64,000 nucleotides of DNA from Owenia fusiformis (taxonomy: Eukaryota > Annelida > Polychaeta > Sabellida > Oweniidae): positions 23,482,822-23,546,821 of the forward strand of contig CAIIXF020000008.1 in the NCBI GenBank assembly GCA_903813345.2. The letters run 5' to 3'. Of this stretch, positions 22,851 to 34,414 are shown in pieces. A program made the translations under genes and the position numbers. Position 1 is the stretch's first letter. The number at the start of each line of letters is the position of its first letter. The notes below the pieces were generated by a model. The model was not told the DNA's origin and did no database searches. It saw nothing but the letters and a program-made list of their open reading frames with translations.

Positions 22851-23912
22851 AAAAAGAAAAAATTGAAAAAACTGAATTGAAAATCGATCTATTTTCCTTT
22901 TTACTACAGCTTTTATTGTTTCAGACAATTTTTGTTAAATTTCAAAGATTGAAGAGAAGGGAAAGCCCCAGAGTTTTAAGATGACAGACATAATTCTCCA
23001 TTTCGCGGTTCGCTGTTTGAATCAGAACGTTCGCAAATATATTCTGAAAAAGCACTCAAAAAGGACAAAATTTGATTGGTCAATATTTTCCCACTATGCA
23101 TTTCGCGTAGCTATTTGCGTGACCCGAAAGTTCTAAATCAAACTAATTACGCAATTTTGTTTTTACACCCGCACGCTAAATAAAACAATGACACCATCTG
23201 AAGTATTCTTCTTTGTCATTGCTTTAATAGTCAGTATACCGAGTTTAATCAATAAAAGATAAATAGCTGTTATATTAAGATTAATAAGAGATCAATCGTT
23301 TCTAATAATTTTTTCTGTACTCTCGTACGGGAATATGAACGAATATATCGTTTGAAAAGTTGGTGTGAAAATCCCCATGTTAAACCTATGAGGGAAAACA
23401 AGGAAGTATAAATTTGTTCCTCCGCGAACTGCATCATGGGAAATATTTTGACCTTATAAGGAAAGATTTTCGCGTCTCCTCTTTTGAAGAGGGAACAACG
23501 ATTTCGACAATTACCTCTCTTGCTTACCACCTTCGTTCGTTCGAATTTTCATCGGCTAGTTATCAAATATTACACTTCAATGGGATGTTTTAATTGACAA
23601 AGGCATATTCCGTACACCTTTCCTTATCTTGATGTGAAATGAGAAGCTATGATATTGGTTAACACGCCAGAAATGAACATAATATTATTCGAAGCATATT
23701 TCGAAAATTTTGAAACCGCCTATCGATCACGTCATTTGTTTGTCGACTTTTGACCAATCAGCGACGATGTCATCTCAATTCAGATTTACATTATAAGCGT
23801 ATGTCATCTTTGAACCCTGGTGTTTCTCCCCCTCTGAAAGATTGTATAATTTAGAGCAATATATTGGACACATTTTCTGAAAAAATCAAAAGAATTGGCT
23901 AGAGGCTCGAGT
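22850..23912. other. No gene recognised
   Basis: More GC-balanced than its surroundings and without obvious repeats. A minus-strand open frame of 86 codons at 23270-23530 is not recognisable. It could contain promoter or UTR sequence of an unseen gene. Confidence 0.35.
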
Positions 23913-23913
23913 A

Positions 23914-26755
23914 TAGTCAAAACAGTTATGTTTGTGACAACTCTGAATTTAAAAAATATGCAATCAAATGACCATATTGAATCAGTTTATGAATAGAAAC
24001 ATTTATATTTATCCTAACTTTTGTATATTTCAGATAGTAATGTATAATGTGCAGCAAAGCTGTGGCCTTTTGTAATTTAGGGAGTTTCAGCCATGTTAAT
24101 TTTTCCAAAAATAACATGGCAGAGAAGTATCAATATATTAGAGGACACAGATATGATAGCTACTACTTTTTGCAAGGCCTGACTTCGTCGCTAACATGCT
24201 AAATATAAGAGTTAGCTGACGTTTGGGAGTCTGACTTACCTTCTAAAGGTTAGAACCCGAATCTTAATGAAACCATATCACCTTTGTTGCGTCGATGATG
24301 ATGCATAAACATAGCATTTGATAGAAATTAGTATAAATGCTTTTCCGACTTTTTCATTTTTCATCAATGTTGACTTTCGGGAAGGCGTTGTAGTTATCAC
24401 GAAATAACGCATTGACCCTTGAACTTTACTTTGTTGACGTGTCAACCAAGCATGTCTGGTGTGAAAATTAAAAGAATATTAAGCAATGTTCTACATCCGC
24501 CAAGCTAAGTGAAGTAGCCAATATAAAATTACCAATTTCGAGTGAAGTACGCAACGAACGAAACTGCGTGATCTACAGTCCCACTATTTGTCTGAACGAA
24601 ATGCTACGTAGAAATATGAGCCGTCTGCTGTATTAGTCAATTAATAGAGTAAGACCTGTTGGTGATGCTTTATAATTTAGACCAAAACATTGAAGAACGT
24701 ACGAACCTGTAAATCGTGAAAACAACGAACAAATATTCGGTTTTCATATATGTTCGGTAATTTTTCGTATTGAAACTTCCGGAACTTACAAGGAAATCAT
24801 TCATTTTCTCGGTCCATGATTTACCTCTTGGATGTTGTGGCAAATGCTCCATGGTTGACGGAACAAAGGTGATATGGTTTCATTAAGATTCGGGTTCTAA
24901 CCTTTAGAAGGTAAGTCAGACTCCCAAACGTCAGCTAACTCTTATATTTAGCATGTTAGCGACGAAGTCAGGCCTTGCAAAAAGTAGTAAACTAGAAAAC
25001 AAACTAAAATATACAAAAGTTAGGATAAATATAAATGTTTCTGTTTTTACATAAACTGTTTCAATATGGTCATTTGATTGCTTATTTTTTTAATTCAAAG
25101 TAGTCACAAACCATAGGAGACAGGTTACCTGAAAAGGAAGATAGATATCATTATCTCTTATCTAAACAAGGACTGAAACTGAGGCAAGTCTACCCTGGCT
25201 GAAATCAGCTCTGAAATAACAATTACTGCATGTCAAGCCGTCATTCAATGCTGATTTTGTAGAAAACAGATCTGTCCATCCTTCTACATGTGAGTTTTTC
25301 CCATAAAGATGCTTGATTAAGTAGAAATTCATCAAATTATACCCCTAGAATATCAAAGTTCAACTGTACATCAATCGCGTGAGGAAAAAAAACAAATCCA
25401 TTTTTCACCTTCTGTTCACAAACCCTTCTTCTTCTTCTTGGAAAAGTTGTCCCTCATTTGACTAACAGCAAATGTGTATGTTTATGCAGCAATATATGTT
25501 AGTTTAGAAAATGATTAATTACAATCTTACCTGTACTTCACAGAAACATCCTAAGTATGAAAATATTTCACTAAAAATACATGCTTCCATTTTGTCACAT
25601 GTTCATAATAATTTACATATTGACCATGTGATGTTGACAGGGAGTGTAAACGCACCTAGCGTACAGGAAATATGTTATGATATTTATTAAGAAATTAGGT
25701 ATGGTAATCATTATTAATTAAGCATTAAGTATTAAGCCCCCAACCCACTTCTCAAAGTTCATGAAGTACCAAGGAAAGACCAAATATTAAATAAATTAGA
25801 AAAATTTGAATTTCCAAAAAAATCAAGTGGGCGATAATAGAGCCTCTGAAACATGGCAAAAGTGACATATTTTGTAATTTTCAATGCATACTCCCGATAA
25901 TTATCTATCATTGTGTGCTTTCCACACCATATCAAACTAATATTATCTAAAAATAATGTATGTAATAAGTTAATGAAGGAAAAATTTAATGTTTCAGAGA
26001 CTCTATTATCGCCCACTTGATTTTTTGGGAAATTCAAATTTTTCTAATTTATTTAATATTTGGTCTTTCCTTGGTACTTCATGAACTTTGTGAAGTGGGT
26101 TGGGGGCTTAATACTTAATGCTTAATTAATAATGATTACCATACCTAATTTCTTAATAAATATCATAACATATTTCCTGTACGCTAGGTGCGTTTACACT
26201 CCCTGTCAACATCACATGATCAATATTTAAATTATTATGAACATGTGACAAAATGGAAGCATGTATTTTTAGTGAAATATTTTCATACTTAGGATGTTTC
26301 TGTGAAGTACAGGTAAGATTGTAATTAATCATTTTCTAAACTAACATATATTGCTGCATAAACATACACATTTGCTGTTAGTCAAATGAGGGACAACTTT
26401 TCCAAGAAGAAGAAGAAGGGTTTGTGAACAGAAGGTGAAAAATGGATTTGTTTTTTTTCCTCACGCGATTGATGTACAGTTGAACTTCGATATTCTAGGG
26501 GTATAATTTGATGAATTTCTACTTAATCAAGCATCTTTATGGGAAAAACTCACATGTAGAAGGATGGACAGATCTGTTTTCTACAAAATCAGCATTGAAT
26601 GACGGCTTGACATGCAGTAATTGTTATTTCAGAGCTGATTTCAGCCAGGGTAGACTTGCCTCAGTTTCAGTCCTTGTTTAGATAAGAGATAATGATATCT
26701 ATCTTCCTTTTCAGGTAACCTGTCTCCTATGTCACAAACATTACTGTTTTGACTT
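23914..26755. mobile_element. Foldback element P, interrupted by element Q
   Basis: The ends are inverted: AGTCAAAACAGTTATGTTTG (23915) and CAAACATTACTGTTTTGACT (ending 26754), possibly flanked by TA. Subterminal arms pair 23930-24290 with 24860-25103, with a ~550-bp loop. Removing Q and one TSD copy restores the right end and leaves about 1.2 kb. The left arm has a ~130-bp insertion (about 24035-24170) absent from the right arm. Confidence 0.75.
25112..26731. mobile_element. Foldback element Q (1620 bp) with 8-bp TSD, nested in P
   Basis: Ends CATAGGAGACAGGTTACC and its complement are flanked by the perfect duplication TCACAAAC (25104-25111 and 26732-26739). Arms of about 740 bp (25112-25852 and 25992-26731) are nearly identical and enclose a 139-bp loop. 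No transposase. The high arm identity implies a recent origin or repair by gene conversion. Confidence 0.9.
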
Positions 26756-27008
26756 TAGTCACTGTGATCTCATATCAAAGTGCTACAAGTTCCTGTGGAG
26801 GAGAGATGGTGCTGACTGTGGATATATACAGCAAGAACGAGATTGATACTTACCAAACGTAATCTATTTTATAATTTACAGTCTGTAACCATTGGTCAAT
26901 TACCGACAGAAAACGTTTTTGAGAGGTGGTAAAATGCATACAAGGAGGCTGACATCTTGAATCTATCTAAATATAAAACTTTTAGAAATATTGAAACGAA
27001 ATTAATAA

Positions 27009-28348
27009 CGGAGTGGCTCCAGGACCGACAATTGTCGGTACTGGAGACTGTCCAGGGGTATTTGCTGGGGTACCGACAATTGTCGGCACTCTATCGTCAA
27101 CTAGTAGTGCCAGATAGAGAACCGACAATTGTCGGTACGCAAGTGGCTGCTACGTGTTTTTGCTAGAGAGCCGACAATTTCATAAATAAATCCACTACTT
27201 TTACTTTCTGAAATAACCTCATCACTGATACCATAGTGGTTAGCGAGAAGGACTCGAACACACTCGGTCCCGAGTTCGAATCCCGGCAAGACCTATTTTT
27301 TTTCTTTGGGGGGGGGGGGGCATAGTGCTTCTTTTGCAGTATGGAATCGTACAGGCATTAACTTGTAGTGAGCCATAATTTATTTCGACAAAAATTGATT
27401 CAACTTCCATCAAAATTGTCCTACAAGCTTCAATTAAAAAACATTTTAAAGCTCTTTTCTTGTTCTATCTAATGGGTCGATATATACAGTTAGAGGAGGG
27501 GATGCTTTCGACCCCGTCGCTCTCTACCCTTACTACGCCATGGCACAGGAGAAATATCTCATTTGGAATATATCACTGTTTACTTTGCGTTTGATAGCTC
27601 TCTCATGCGAGATGGAATAGTGGCCATTAACTAAGGGAGCCAAATGCAACTTCCATCAAAAATTGTGCTATTGTCAAAATTGTGGTATGAGTACCGTAAT
27701 CCAACACCAAATTCGAAAATTCATAACAATACTTTGCACATATGGCGTTCGTGACCAACTATGAAACACTTATCCCCCATAGTGTTATATATCAAAATGC
27801 ACCTGTCCATATAGGGGTTCGATTGACCTACATCAAATTATTTGGAGTCAGGTTACTTTTTGTGATATCAGCGTCCGTTTATTGTAACTCGCGTTTGCTA
27901 CCACTTCCTCAATTCTGATATGACGGGCAAACGCGTAGTAAACATGCTCACGTTCGGAACTATTTTGACCTACATCGCTATTTTCGTAATTCAAATGAAA
28001 GTTGAACTCCTCTTTATTTTGATACCAAATAGTGGCATACTAGGTACCCTAGAAGCCAACTATGGGTTATTTAGAACGATACCACGGGTTTTTAAATGGA
28101 CTATATAGGCGGATGGATATGGAACCTCTCCCCGGGTTTTGCACTTGTTCCCGAAATATCCGTATGATATCTGAAATATCCCCCCGCGCATTGCGCATGC
28201 GCCAGAAAATTCGAAATCAATATTTGTCGGTCCTCTAGCGTGTAAACACAGCATATCTCCCGTACCGACAATTTATTTGTCGGTCCTCTAGCGTGCCACC
28301 ACATCAGAGTCTAGAGTACCGACAATTGTCGGTACTCTAGCCTTTACG
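27009..28348. mobile_element. E1b: element with palindromic subterminal repeats, 9-bp TSD
   Basis: Flanked by AATTAATAA (27000-27008 and 28349-28357). The imperfect inverted ends are CGGAGTGGCTCCAGGACCGA and its partner ending CCTTTACG. Copies of the 16-bp palindrome ACCGACAATTGTCGGT lie at 27024, 27072 (one mismatch), 27121 and 28318, with decayed copies near 27170, 28223 and 28264. The interior 27690-28090 is homologous to the E1 interior (45415-45800). A 9-bp TSD points to the Mutator/MULE group. Confidence 0.75.
27222..27293 (+). other. tRNA-like sequence (not a functional tRNA)
   Basis: An A-box-like 'taccatagtgg', a B box 'gagttcgaatccc' and a downstream T run ('tattttttttc') are all present. 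The 7-bp acceptor stem cannot form and the D stem is poor, so I read it as a tRNA-derived relic or SINE head rather than a tRNA gene. Confidence 0.45.
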
Positions 28349-28407
28349 AATTAATAAATCTCAATATTATTATCATATCCTCCCAAAGTCAGCACCATCT
28401 ATCTAAT

Positions 28408-28949
28408 TTATCGCATCCTACGACCCCTTTAGATTGTGGTCGTAGGCCCGATTCATTAGTATGTGTTTCTACAATGTAGGAGAATGAACTATGCATTGCA
28501 CACATAAATGACCTATTCGATACATTCCTGAGTATTTTAGAATTCTTTTCATATAGTTGAATCGCAAATTGTATGGGTTTATCGGCAGAACGAAGATATT
28601 TTCGTTTTTGATTGCAATATTTGCGTGTAGGTTCAACCGTCAAATTCCTCCATTCAGTTCCCGGCATGCACCAGTCATAAGGGAAATCCCTGGGGAATTC
28701 CCCTTCCGACATTTTGAAAATTGCTGAGATATTTCCGATGTAAAAACTAAAATCTCTTCGTTCTGACGATAAACCCATACAATTGGCGATCTAACAACAT
28801 TAAAAGAATTTTAAAATACTCTGGAATGTATCGAGGTAGGTCATTTAATAGCGCAATGCGTAGTTCATTCTCCGACATTGTAGAAAGACAGGCTTTACGA
28901 ATGAAACGGGCCTACGACCACAATCTAAAGGGGTCGTAGGATGCGATAA
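28408..28949. mobile_element. 542-bp MULE-like MITE with 9-bp TSD
   Basis: Inverted ends TTATCGCATCCTACGACCCC and complement, with ~200-bp arms (28408-28610 and 28745-28949). Perfect duplication CTATCTAAT at 28399-28407 and 28950-28958. A 129-codon minus-strand frame inside it is a by-product of the palindrome. Confidence 0.9.
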
Positions 28950-28959
28950 CTATCTAATA

Positions 28960-30185
28960 TCTAATATGATAGAATGAAGTCCGGTGACTTAGAAAAAAAG
29001 AAAATTCTAAATTATTTTTTTCTCATAATAGGGGCTTTGCTCAGTGATATTTCATGTTTATTCAGCTTTCATATTTTTGTAGGCAATCGTCAGAAGTTTT
29101 TTTGAACGATTTCTTGACGGTCTAAGCTACATTTTGACACTAAACTCAATAGGGGCTAAACATCTACTTTTTGAAATAATTGGTAACACTAATAATAATT
29201 TGTGACACTACCCCCTCTCTCAGTGCCGACAGAAATTAAAATTAACAAAACTGAAGGCAAAATAATACGCCACTTGACTCGAAATTTTCCTTCAGATAAC
29301 CCAAATAAACGCATTTTCAGAAGAAATGGCATGTTGTCATTGCAAAAAGATGACAACTGTGCCTACATACTAGCTTACTGACTCGTCATGATCACAGTTG
29401 TGTTGGGACTACATACATTTTTGAAAACTACTTTTTTCTACTTTTTTTCTTAGCTTTAATTCCACTTGACAATATGCTGTGTTACTTTTTATTGCATTTA
29501 ATTGTACGTTACTATTTAATTGAAATTTTGTAATGTTTATTTCATTGAAGAAATGGTTACCCTAATTGATAATTTTGTGCAAAAAAATTCACTAAATTTT
29601 CACAGGAAAGTAGTACATCATAACAGACTGACTTCTAGTCAGCCTGTTGGATACATCCATAAGCAGGGTTTTGGCCCGAAAAAGTAAGAAATTTGTGATT
29701 CAAGCTCAATATCTGCGATTTGCAAGCGATGCTGACCATGTTTTAACTTTTTAAGTATCAAAATAATGCTCAGAGTATTGAGACTCAACTGAAGTTAAAA
29801 AAAATAAGGTATAATATAGCCTACACCAACTTAATGATTATGACCTAACAAAAACGGGAGTCCAAACCGGAAATCAAAGAGTAACCGCACTTTCAGTCTA
29901 ATATCTGAATATCTGAAGATTGATAATGCGTCACTGCGTATCCTCCGTAGGGTAATTTAAGCATGGATTGTTTTTCACATGACATATATAAAAATATATA
30001 TTAACTGTATTTAAGATAAGTTCAGATATAATATTGGATTAATCATGTCAATATTTTACACTAGACGAAATGGCAGGCTGTTGACTGATATACATGTTTG
30101 CAAGATCACTTCATCTTGCTTCATCAAGCTTCGGACCTATCCTCAACGTAGTACATGCACTACTATGCGATCAAATTGGGTCGTG
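28960..30185. other. No gene seen
   Basis: AT-rich sequence with no supported exon, repeat or RNA. Confidence 0.4.
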
Positions 30186-30199
30186 AATCACCACGGGGT

Positions 30200-30285
30200 C
30201 AACCCAGTTGTCTGAAACCCAGTTGTCCATAAACCAATTCCCCGAAACCCAGTTGTCCGAAACCCAGTTCTCCGAAAATTACAGC
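30200..30285. repeat. Minisatellite, ~17-bp 'aacccagttgtccga' unit
   Basis: Five degenerate copies of AACCCAGTTGTCCGAA in tandem. No flanking element identified. Confidence 0.75.
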
Positions 30286-30884
30286 TTACAGCTGTATGAA
30301 GGAGCACTCTTTCATTGGCAAAGGGTGTATTTGAAAGTAAATTTCATCAAATGAACGATTCCTTTATGGCCTGGTATTTAATAAAACTGTCAAAAGATGA
30401 AAGTACAAGGGCATATACAGGTGATATAGATGTTCAGACAAAGTTAAATTATGTTATTCTCATTGCAAAGTGGCGTTTTTACACATAGGGGTGTACAATT
30501 TTTAAACCAATTTTCTTTATGGCCCATGGGCCTTTTTGAGAGGGAACAACATTTTTCCAATGTGTGATGGGCGTTTATAAAAGGGAAAATAGCTTTCCCA
30601 AGCCAGTGGGCATTTATTTAGTAAAGTTGACGTGTACATCTTTTGAAACCAAAACTTATTCTTTACTTACGTACTCTGTTCGAGAAATAAAGATTAAACT
30701 CAAAAGGATGAAGTGAGTACATGGCGAAAATGAAACTTCTTGCGAATGGGAGAAGATCGATTTTGATACGAGAACAGCCTGTCTTCGTTTCCAGTTGATC
30801 CCAAGTGATTAAGTTTAGAATGTTTTGTTATTATACGATTTGATAAGAGACACACGCGTGAGACAGAGACTAAGTATGGTTGGC

Positions 30885-31205
30885 TTACCCGCCCAAAGAA
30901 TGCACGTGTAGTTAACGGGTGTGTAGGCGTTAATTACGCTCGTGCAGATGTAAAAGTACGCCCGTGCAGACGAAAAATTACGCCTGCGTAGGCGTAAATT
31001 GCGCCCGTGAAGAAGTAAATTCTACGGGCGTTCAGATAACATTTACAGGCGTGAGCTTACGGCGTTAAATATGGTAAGCCAACCTAACCAAAGTATCCAC
31101 GTGTAGTTTACAGGTGTGTAGGCGTTAATTACGTCCGTGTAGACGTGAAATTACGCCCGTGACGTAATTTACGCCCGTGTAGGCGTTAATTACGCCTGTG
31201 TAGGA
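30885..31205. repeat. Minisatellite of ~20-bp 'ttacgcccgtgtaggcg' unit
   Basis: Two blocks (about 30895-31050 and 31095-31205) of TTACGCCCGTGTAGGCGTAA-type units, unusually GC-rich for this window. Each block starts with 'acgtgtagtt', and the blocks are joined by 'gttggcttacc' and its inverse 'ggtaagccaac'. The unit itself is partly self-complementary. Confidence 0.75.
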
Positions 31206-31975
31206 ATGACAACTTTGACATGTTTTTAGATAAATGAGGACCTGCCTTATAAATATTGAGCTCCGATTCATTTACCAAACGCCAGATGGCGCTCTGATGG
31301 GGTAGGGAAGGAGAAAAATGACTTTTTATACATTAAACCAAATCACTAACGGTAACCGCTAGTTTCCTTACTCAGGACTATATTCTAATAGTACAACCAT
31401 TTTGTTTGTTTTTCTTCAAAATGGTGCTATTTTTATTCTTGGCATTTTTCTGAACACAATGATATATGACAATGCTATATTGAAGCCAATACAAGGGGGA
31501 AATCAATATTTAAAGGCACAGGTCCTTTAAGCTAAATTCATATATTTTTGGTAACGAAATATCTTGTATTTTCTTTGGGGTAGGGGTGCACCATGTAAAT
31601 TGGGGAGATGTTTCCTTACACTTAATCAAGTTGAATATAGTCATATAGGGTATCAATGGAAAGGTCCTTTACTCACCTTTATAATAATGCCCATTTTTGG
31701 GCATTTGCTAATATATTATGACGTCACAATTGCCCTTACAAAAAAGTTACACTCAAAACTGCCCTTGAAAACTGAATTTCACAGGAGACGGAATGGAGGG
31801 ATATTATGCAAGGTTGACACACACCAAAAAAGCCTAATTAGGTAAAACAATATTATATGTTGTCATATGTGGTCCTATTGCTCCATAATTAAGCCTACCT
31901 TTACATTCTGCAGCATCAATGATTTCAGAAGCAGGTGACATCTATAATGCAGAAAATGAAGAAATTCTCAAACCT
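31205..31975. other. No gene recognised
   Basis: Contains an open plus-strand frame of 93 codons (31564-31845) with no recognisable features. Confidence 0.35.
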
Positions 31976-31977
31976 AC

Positions 31978-32099
31978 CTGTTGTATAAAAAGGTACTACT
32001 GCCAATGGCCTCTCTAACTGCAAGGCTCTGGATGTACACTCTGGCAAAACAGACTCTGGCAACAGGTTCTGGCTTCAGGGTCTGTCTAGATGCAGGAAT
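31978..32099 (-). CDS. Orphan internal exon of an unidentified gene
   Basis: 122 nt between a good acceptor (tccctag|ATTCCTGC) and a strong donor (AACAG|GTAGGT). The single open frame encodes 40 residues ending 'AVREAIGSSTFLYNR', with no low-complexity character. I do not recognise the family. It lies on the opposite strand to the kinase gene, between BCS1L and that gene. Partner exons were not found, so it may belong to a gene with very long introns, or be a pseudo-exon. Confidence 0.4.
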
Positions 32100-32391
32100 C
32101 TAGGGAGGTAACATAGAGATAATATTATAAATATCTACCAATGCATGCCAATGAGCTTAAGATTAAAAAAAATGAGATAAAAGCTCTTCATAGCATGCAT
32201 ACATAGACCAGATTAATAACTAGCAATGCTTTCCATTTCTTGTAACTATTGTATTAGTCTGGTAACTATTGTATAAGTTTTTTCAATTTCTCAATTTCAA
32301 CTTTCAACTATGATGTCATAATGATCAATACAAATTGAATCAGTTTGTCCCGAGTGGATTTGAAATAAAGTGATTTCTAGCAAATAAATCT

Positions 32392-34104
32392 GTGTGTTAT
32401 TTCAATTTGGATATACTACATATTACACAATGTCAAGAGAGTACACATAAAGGATTGGCTTACAAGAAAAGGCAGAGTCCTGCTGGTAAGAAGTCAAGAT
32501 TTACAAAAGGACATGCACACATCAAACCATTTACCAAATCTAAACCTTTTTCAGGGGATCATTCCCATTCCATACCGGACACAATAGAGAGATTTGATGA
32601 AGATACATTCCGGAATGTCGCTACAACCAGCCGTGATAATCAACGCTATGAGAATCTCGATGTGAATATGAACTTTGGAAATGCCCGCCTGCTAAGACCG
32701 TGCTGGAAAGCAGATCTCACTAACACCATGGCCGAAGCACCTCCTGGTGCGACACCGAATGACTGTATTATCGTGAGTACGGCGCAAACACTTATCATGA
32801 TAAACGATTTAAACAATGAACACAGAAAACATAGTATCGCGTGTGAAGGGAACTATAATATATCGCGAATCGCTTCATTTGGTTTGGGCACAAAATTAAA
32901 GTTTGCTTGTTCATCCTGCCATTTTCAATCAAAGTTGTACAAAACATATGATGAAGTAGACAATAGCTATTACAAAGGTAACATCAAGGGCCCTAGACCA
33001 GCAAAGACAAATGTTGCATTACAGGTAGCACTTAAGCAATCTTCCATTGATTCCAAGCAAGTTAGAAGAATTTTTGCTGCCCTAAATATCAAACCCCCAA
33101 GTAAAACTCATATGTTTCAAACAAGCAAAAAGGTAGATGAAAGAATAACAGAACTCTGTCAACAAGATATGAGCAAGCTAAGACAAAATCTCAAGGAAAT
33201 AAATAAAATGAGAGGTGTAGCTGAACAAGATCAAAATAAAATAGCCGCTGCATTTGATGCTCAATATGGTTCCGTAAAATTTGGCTCTAGAAACAAACTT
33301 GGTCCAGATGCCAACAGGGCTATAGGGTTAACTGTTGAAACCATGACAGAAAATCTTGTAATCATTGATGCCGTTCTTCAAAATAAACTTTGTTGGAGGG
33401 GTTCGTATATGCGTGCAAGGGGATTCGATGTTAAGTGCCCAGGGGGGCATGAGGGCTGCACAGCAACCATCGAGAAAGCAGCGTCATTCAAAGAACGTCA
33501 AATGGGTCGATCTACAGCAAAGACATGCCAGGAAGACGGGATTGTTATTCAGTACCTCACAACAGATGGAGATGGGAAGGGAATCATGGGAGTCAATGAT
33601 CACTATGCAGAGACAGGAATGGAACACAGAGCAGAGCGCCTCAGCGACCGCATTCACTTGAGTAATCTCCAATTCAAGCATTCCCTAAAGACCTCATTTT
33701 CAAGTCAGATGTTTCCGGGAAAAAACAAGTCAACTAAAGAACACTATCAGCGCCTATTTTGTATTGACCTAACCCAAAGATGCACCGCTATCCTTCGCAA
33801 ACTTTCCCTCACTGATAGGGACCTCTCTAAAGTCTCCACTTTCAAAATCATCAAAATCACTGATTCTCTGATACAATGTTACCAAGGAAACCATACACTC
33901 TGTAAGCAAGACCTCAATGAATGTAAGGGGAGGAGGAGCAACAATAATTCTGCCTTGCAATTTGTATATGCATTTTTTTACCTTAAAAGCCGATCACTGA
34001 TGTTTTGTTCCTTTTGTGATTACAGGTTGTTCCCCCTATTCGAACACAGCACTGGCAGACCTTTACACTGTACTCTCACAGGGCTACAGAATGCAACACC
34101 CTAG
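32392..34104 (+). CDS. Mutator-like transposase-type protein, 5' incomplete
   Basis: Uninterrupted frame of 570 codons (open from 32374). The first in-frame ATG is only at codon 93 (32668), so a spliced upstream start is likely; an acceptor-like ttctag ends at 32380. The N terminus is basic ('KKRQSPAGKKSRFTKGHAH'). A CxxC-type pair (ACSSCHF) is near residue 175, CPGGHEGC at 349-356, DGD at 392-394 (a probable catalytic acid) and 'CYQGNHTLC' near 500. This order resembles the metazoan Mutator-like transposase domain family (from memory; not searched). The last ~60 residues look like read-through of an intron or foreign sequence. I found no matching terminal repeats. It could be an active element gene, a recent relic or a domesticated gene. 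Confidence 0.55.
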   Translation: MCYFNLDILHITQCQESTHKGLAYKKRQSPAGKKSRFTKGHAHIKPFTKSKPFSGDHSHSIPDTIERFDEDTFRNVATTSRDNQRYENLDVNMNFGNARLLRPCWKADLTNTMAEAPPGATPNDCIIVSTAQTLIMINDLNNEHRKHSIACEGNYNISRIASFGLGTKLKFACSSCHFQSKLYKTYDEVDNSYYKGNIKGPRPAKTNVALQVALKQSSIDSKQVRRIFAALNIKPPSKTHMFQTSKKVDERITELCQQDMSKLRQNLKEINKMRGVAEQDQNKIAAAFDAQYGSVKFGSRNKLGPDANRAIGLTVETMTENLVIIDAVLQNKLCWRGSYMRARGFDVKCPGGHEGCTATIEKAASFKERQMGRSTAKTCQEDGIVIQYLTTDGDGKGIMGVNDHYAETGMEHRAERLSDRIHLSNLQFKHSLKTSFSSQMFPGKNKSTKEHYQRLFCIDLTQRCTAILRKLSLTDRDLSKVSTFKIIKITDSLIQCYQGNHTLCKQDLNECKGRRSNNNSALQFVYAFFYLKSRSLMFCSFCDYRLFPLFEHSTGRPLHCTLTGLQNATP

Positions 34105-34414
34105 TAACTGCTCCACTGAACTGTAAGTGCAAACATTCAGAGATATTTATTATGTGGAATTGAGGAAGCATAAATGCCAACATTTGAAAGACGCAAAGTT
34201 GCAAACCACTATAAATGCTTTCAACAATATCAAATCAATATAAAAATGGAATTATGAGACAAAACACTTCGATCTCAAGTATTATATGTTCTTTCTTAAA
34301 CTACCTATTATCTCTTTAGTTATTCATACTACTTCAGTTTGTCTTTAAACATAAAATCAATCTATACAATATTGACAAAATTATTTATGGCTTTCTTTTT
34401 GTATTTATTTACAG

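Noticed and set aside
23270-23530. 86-codon minus-strand ORF as a gene
   Set aside because: Composition is not clearly coding and no motif or splice site supports it, although the region is less repetitive than average.
27024-27136. Regularly spaced palindromes considered as a CRISPR-like array
   Set aside because: Spacing is about 48 bp but with only three copies, the host is eukaryotic, and the palindromes belong to transposon ends with a TSD.
27222-27293. Functional tRNA gene
   Set aside because: A and B boxes are present but the acceptor stem cannot pair and the D stem is poor; kept only as a tRNA-like relic.
28389-28778. 129-codon minus-strand ORF
   Set aside because: Lies within the palindromic element 28408-28949 and crosses its terminal repeat; the frame follows from the palindrome.
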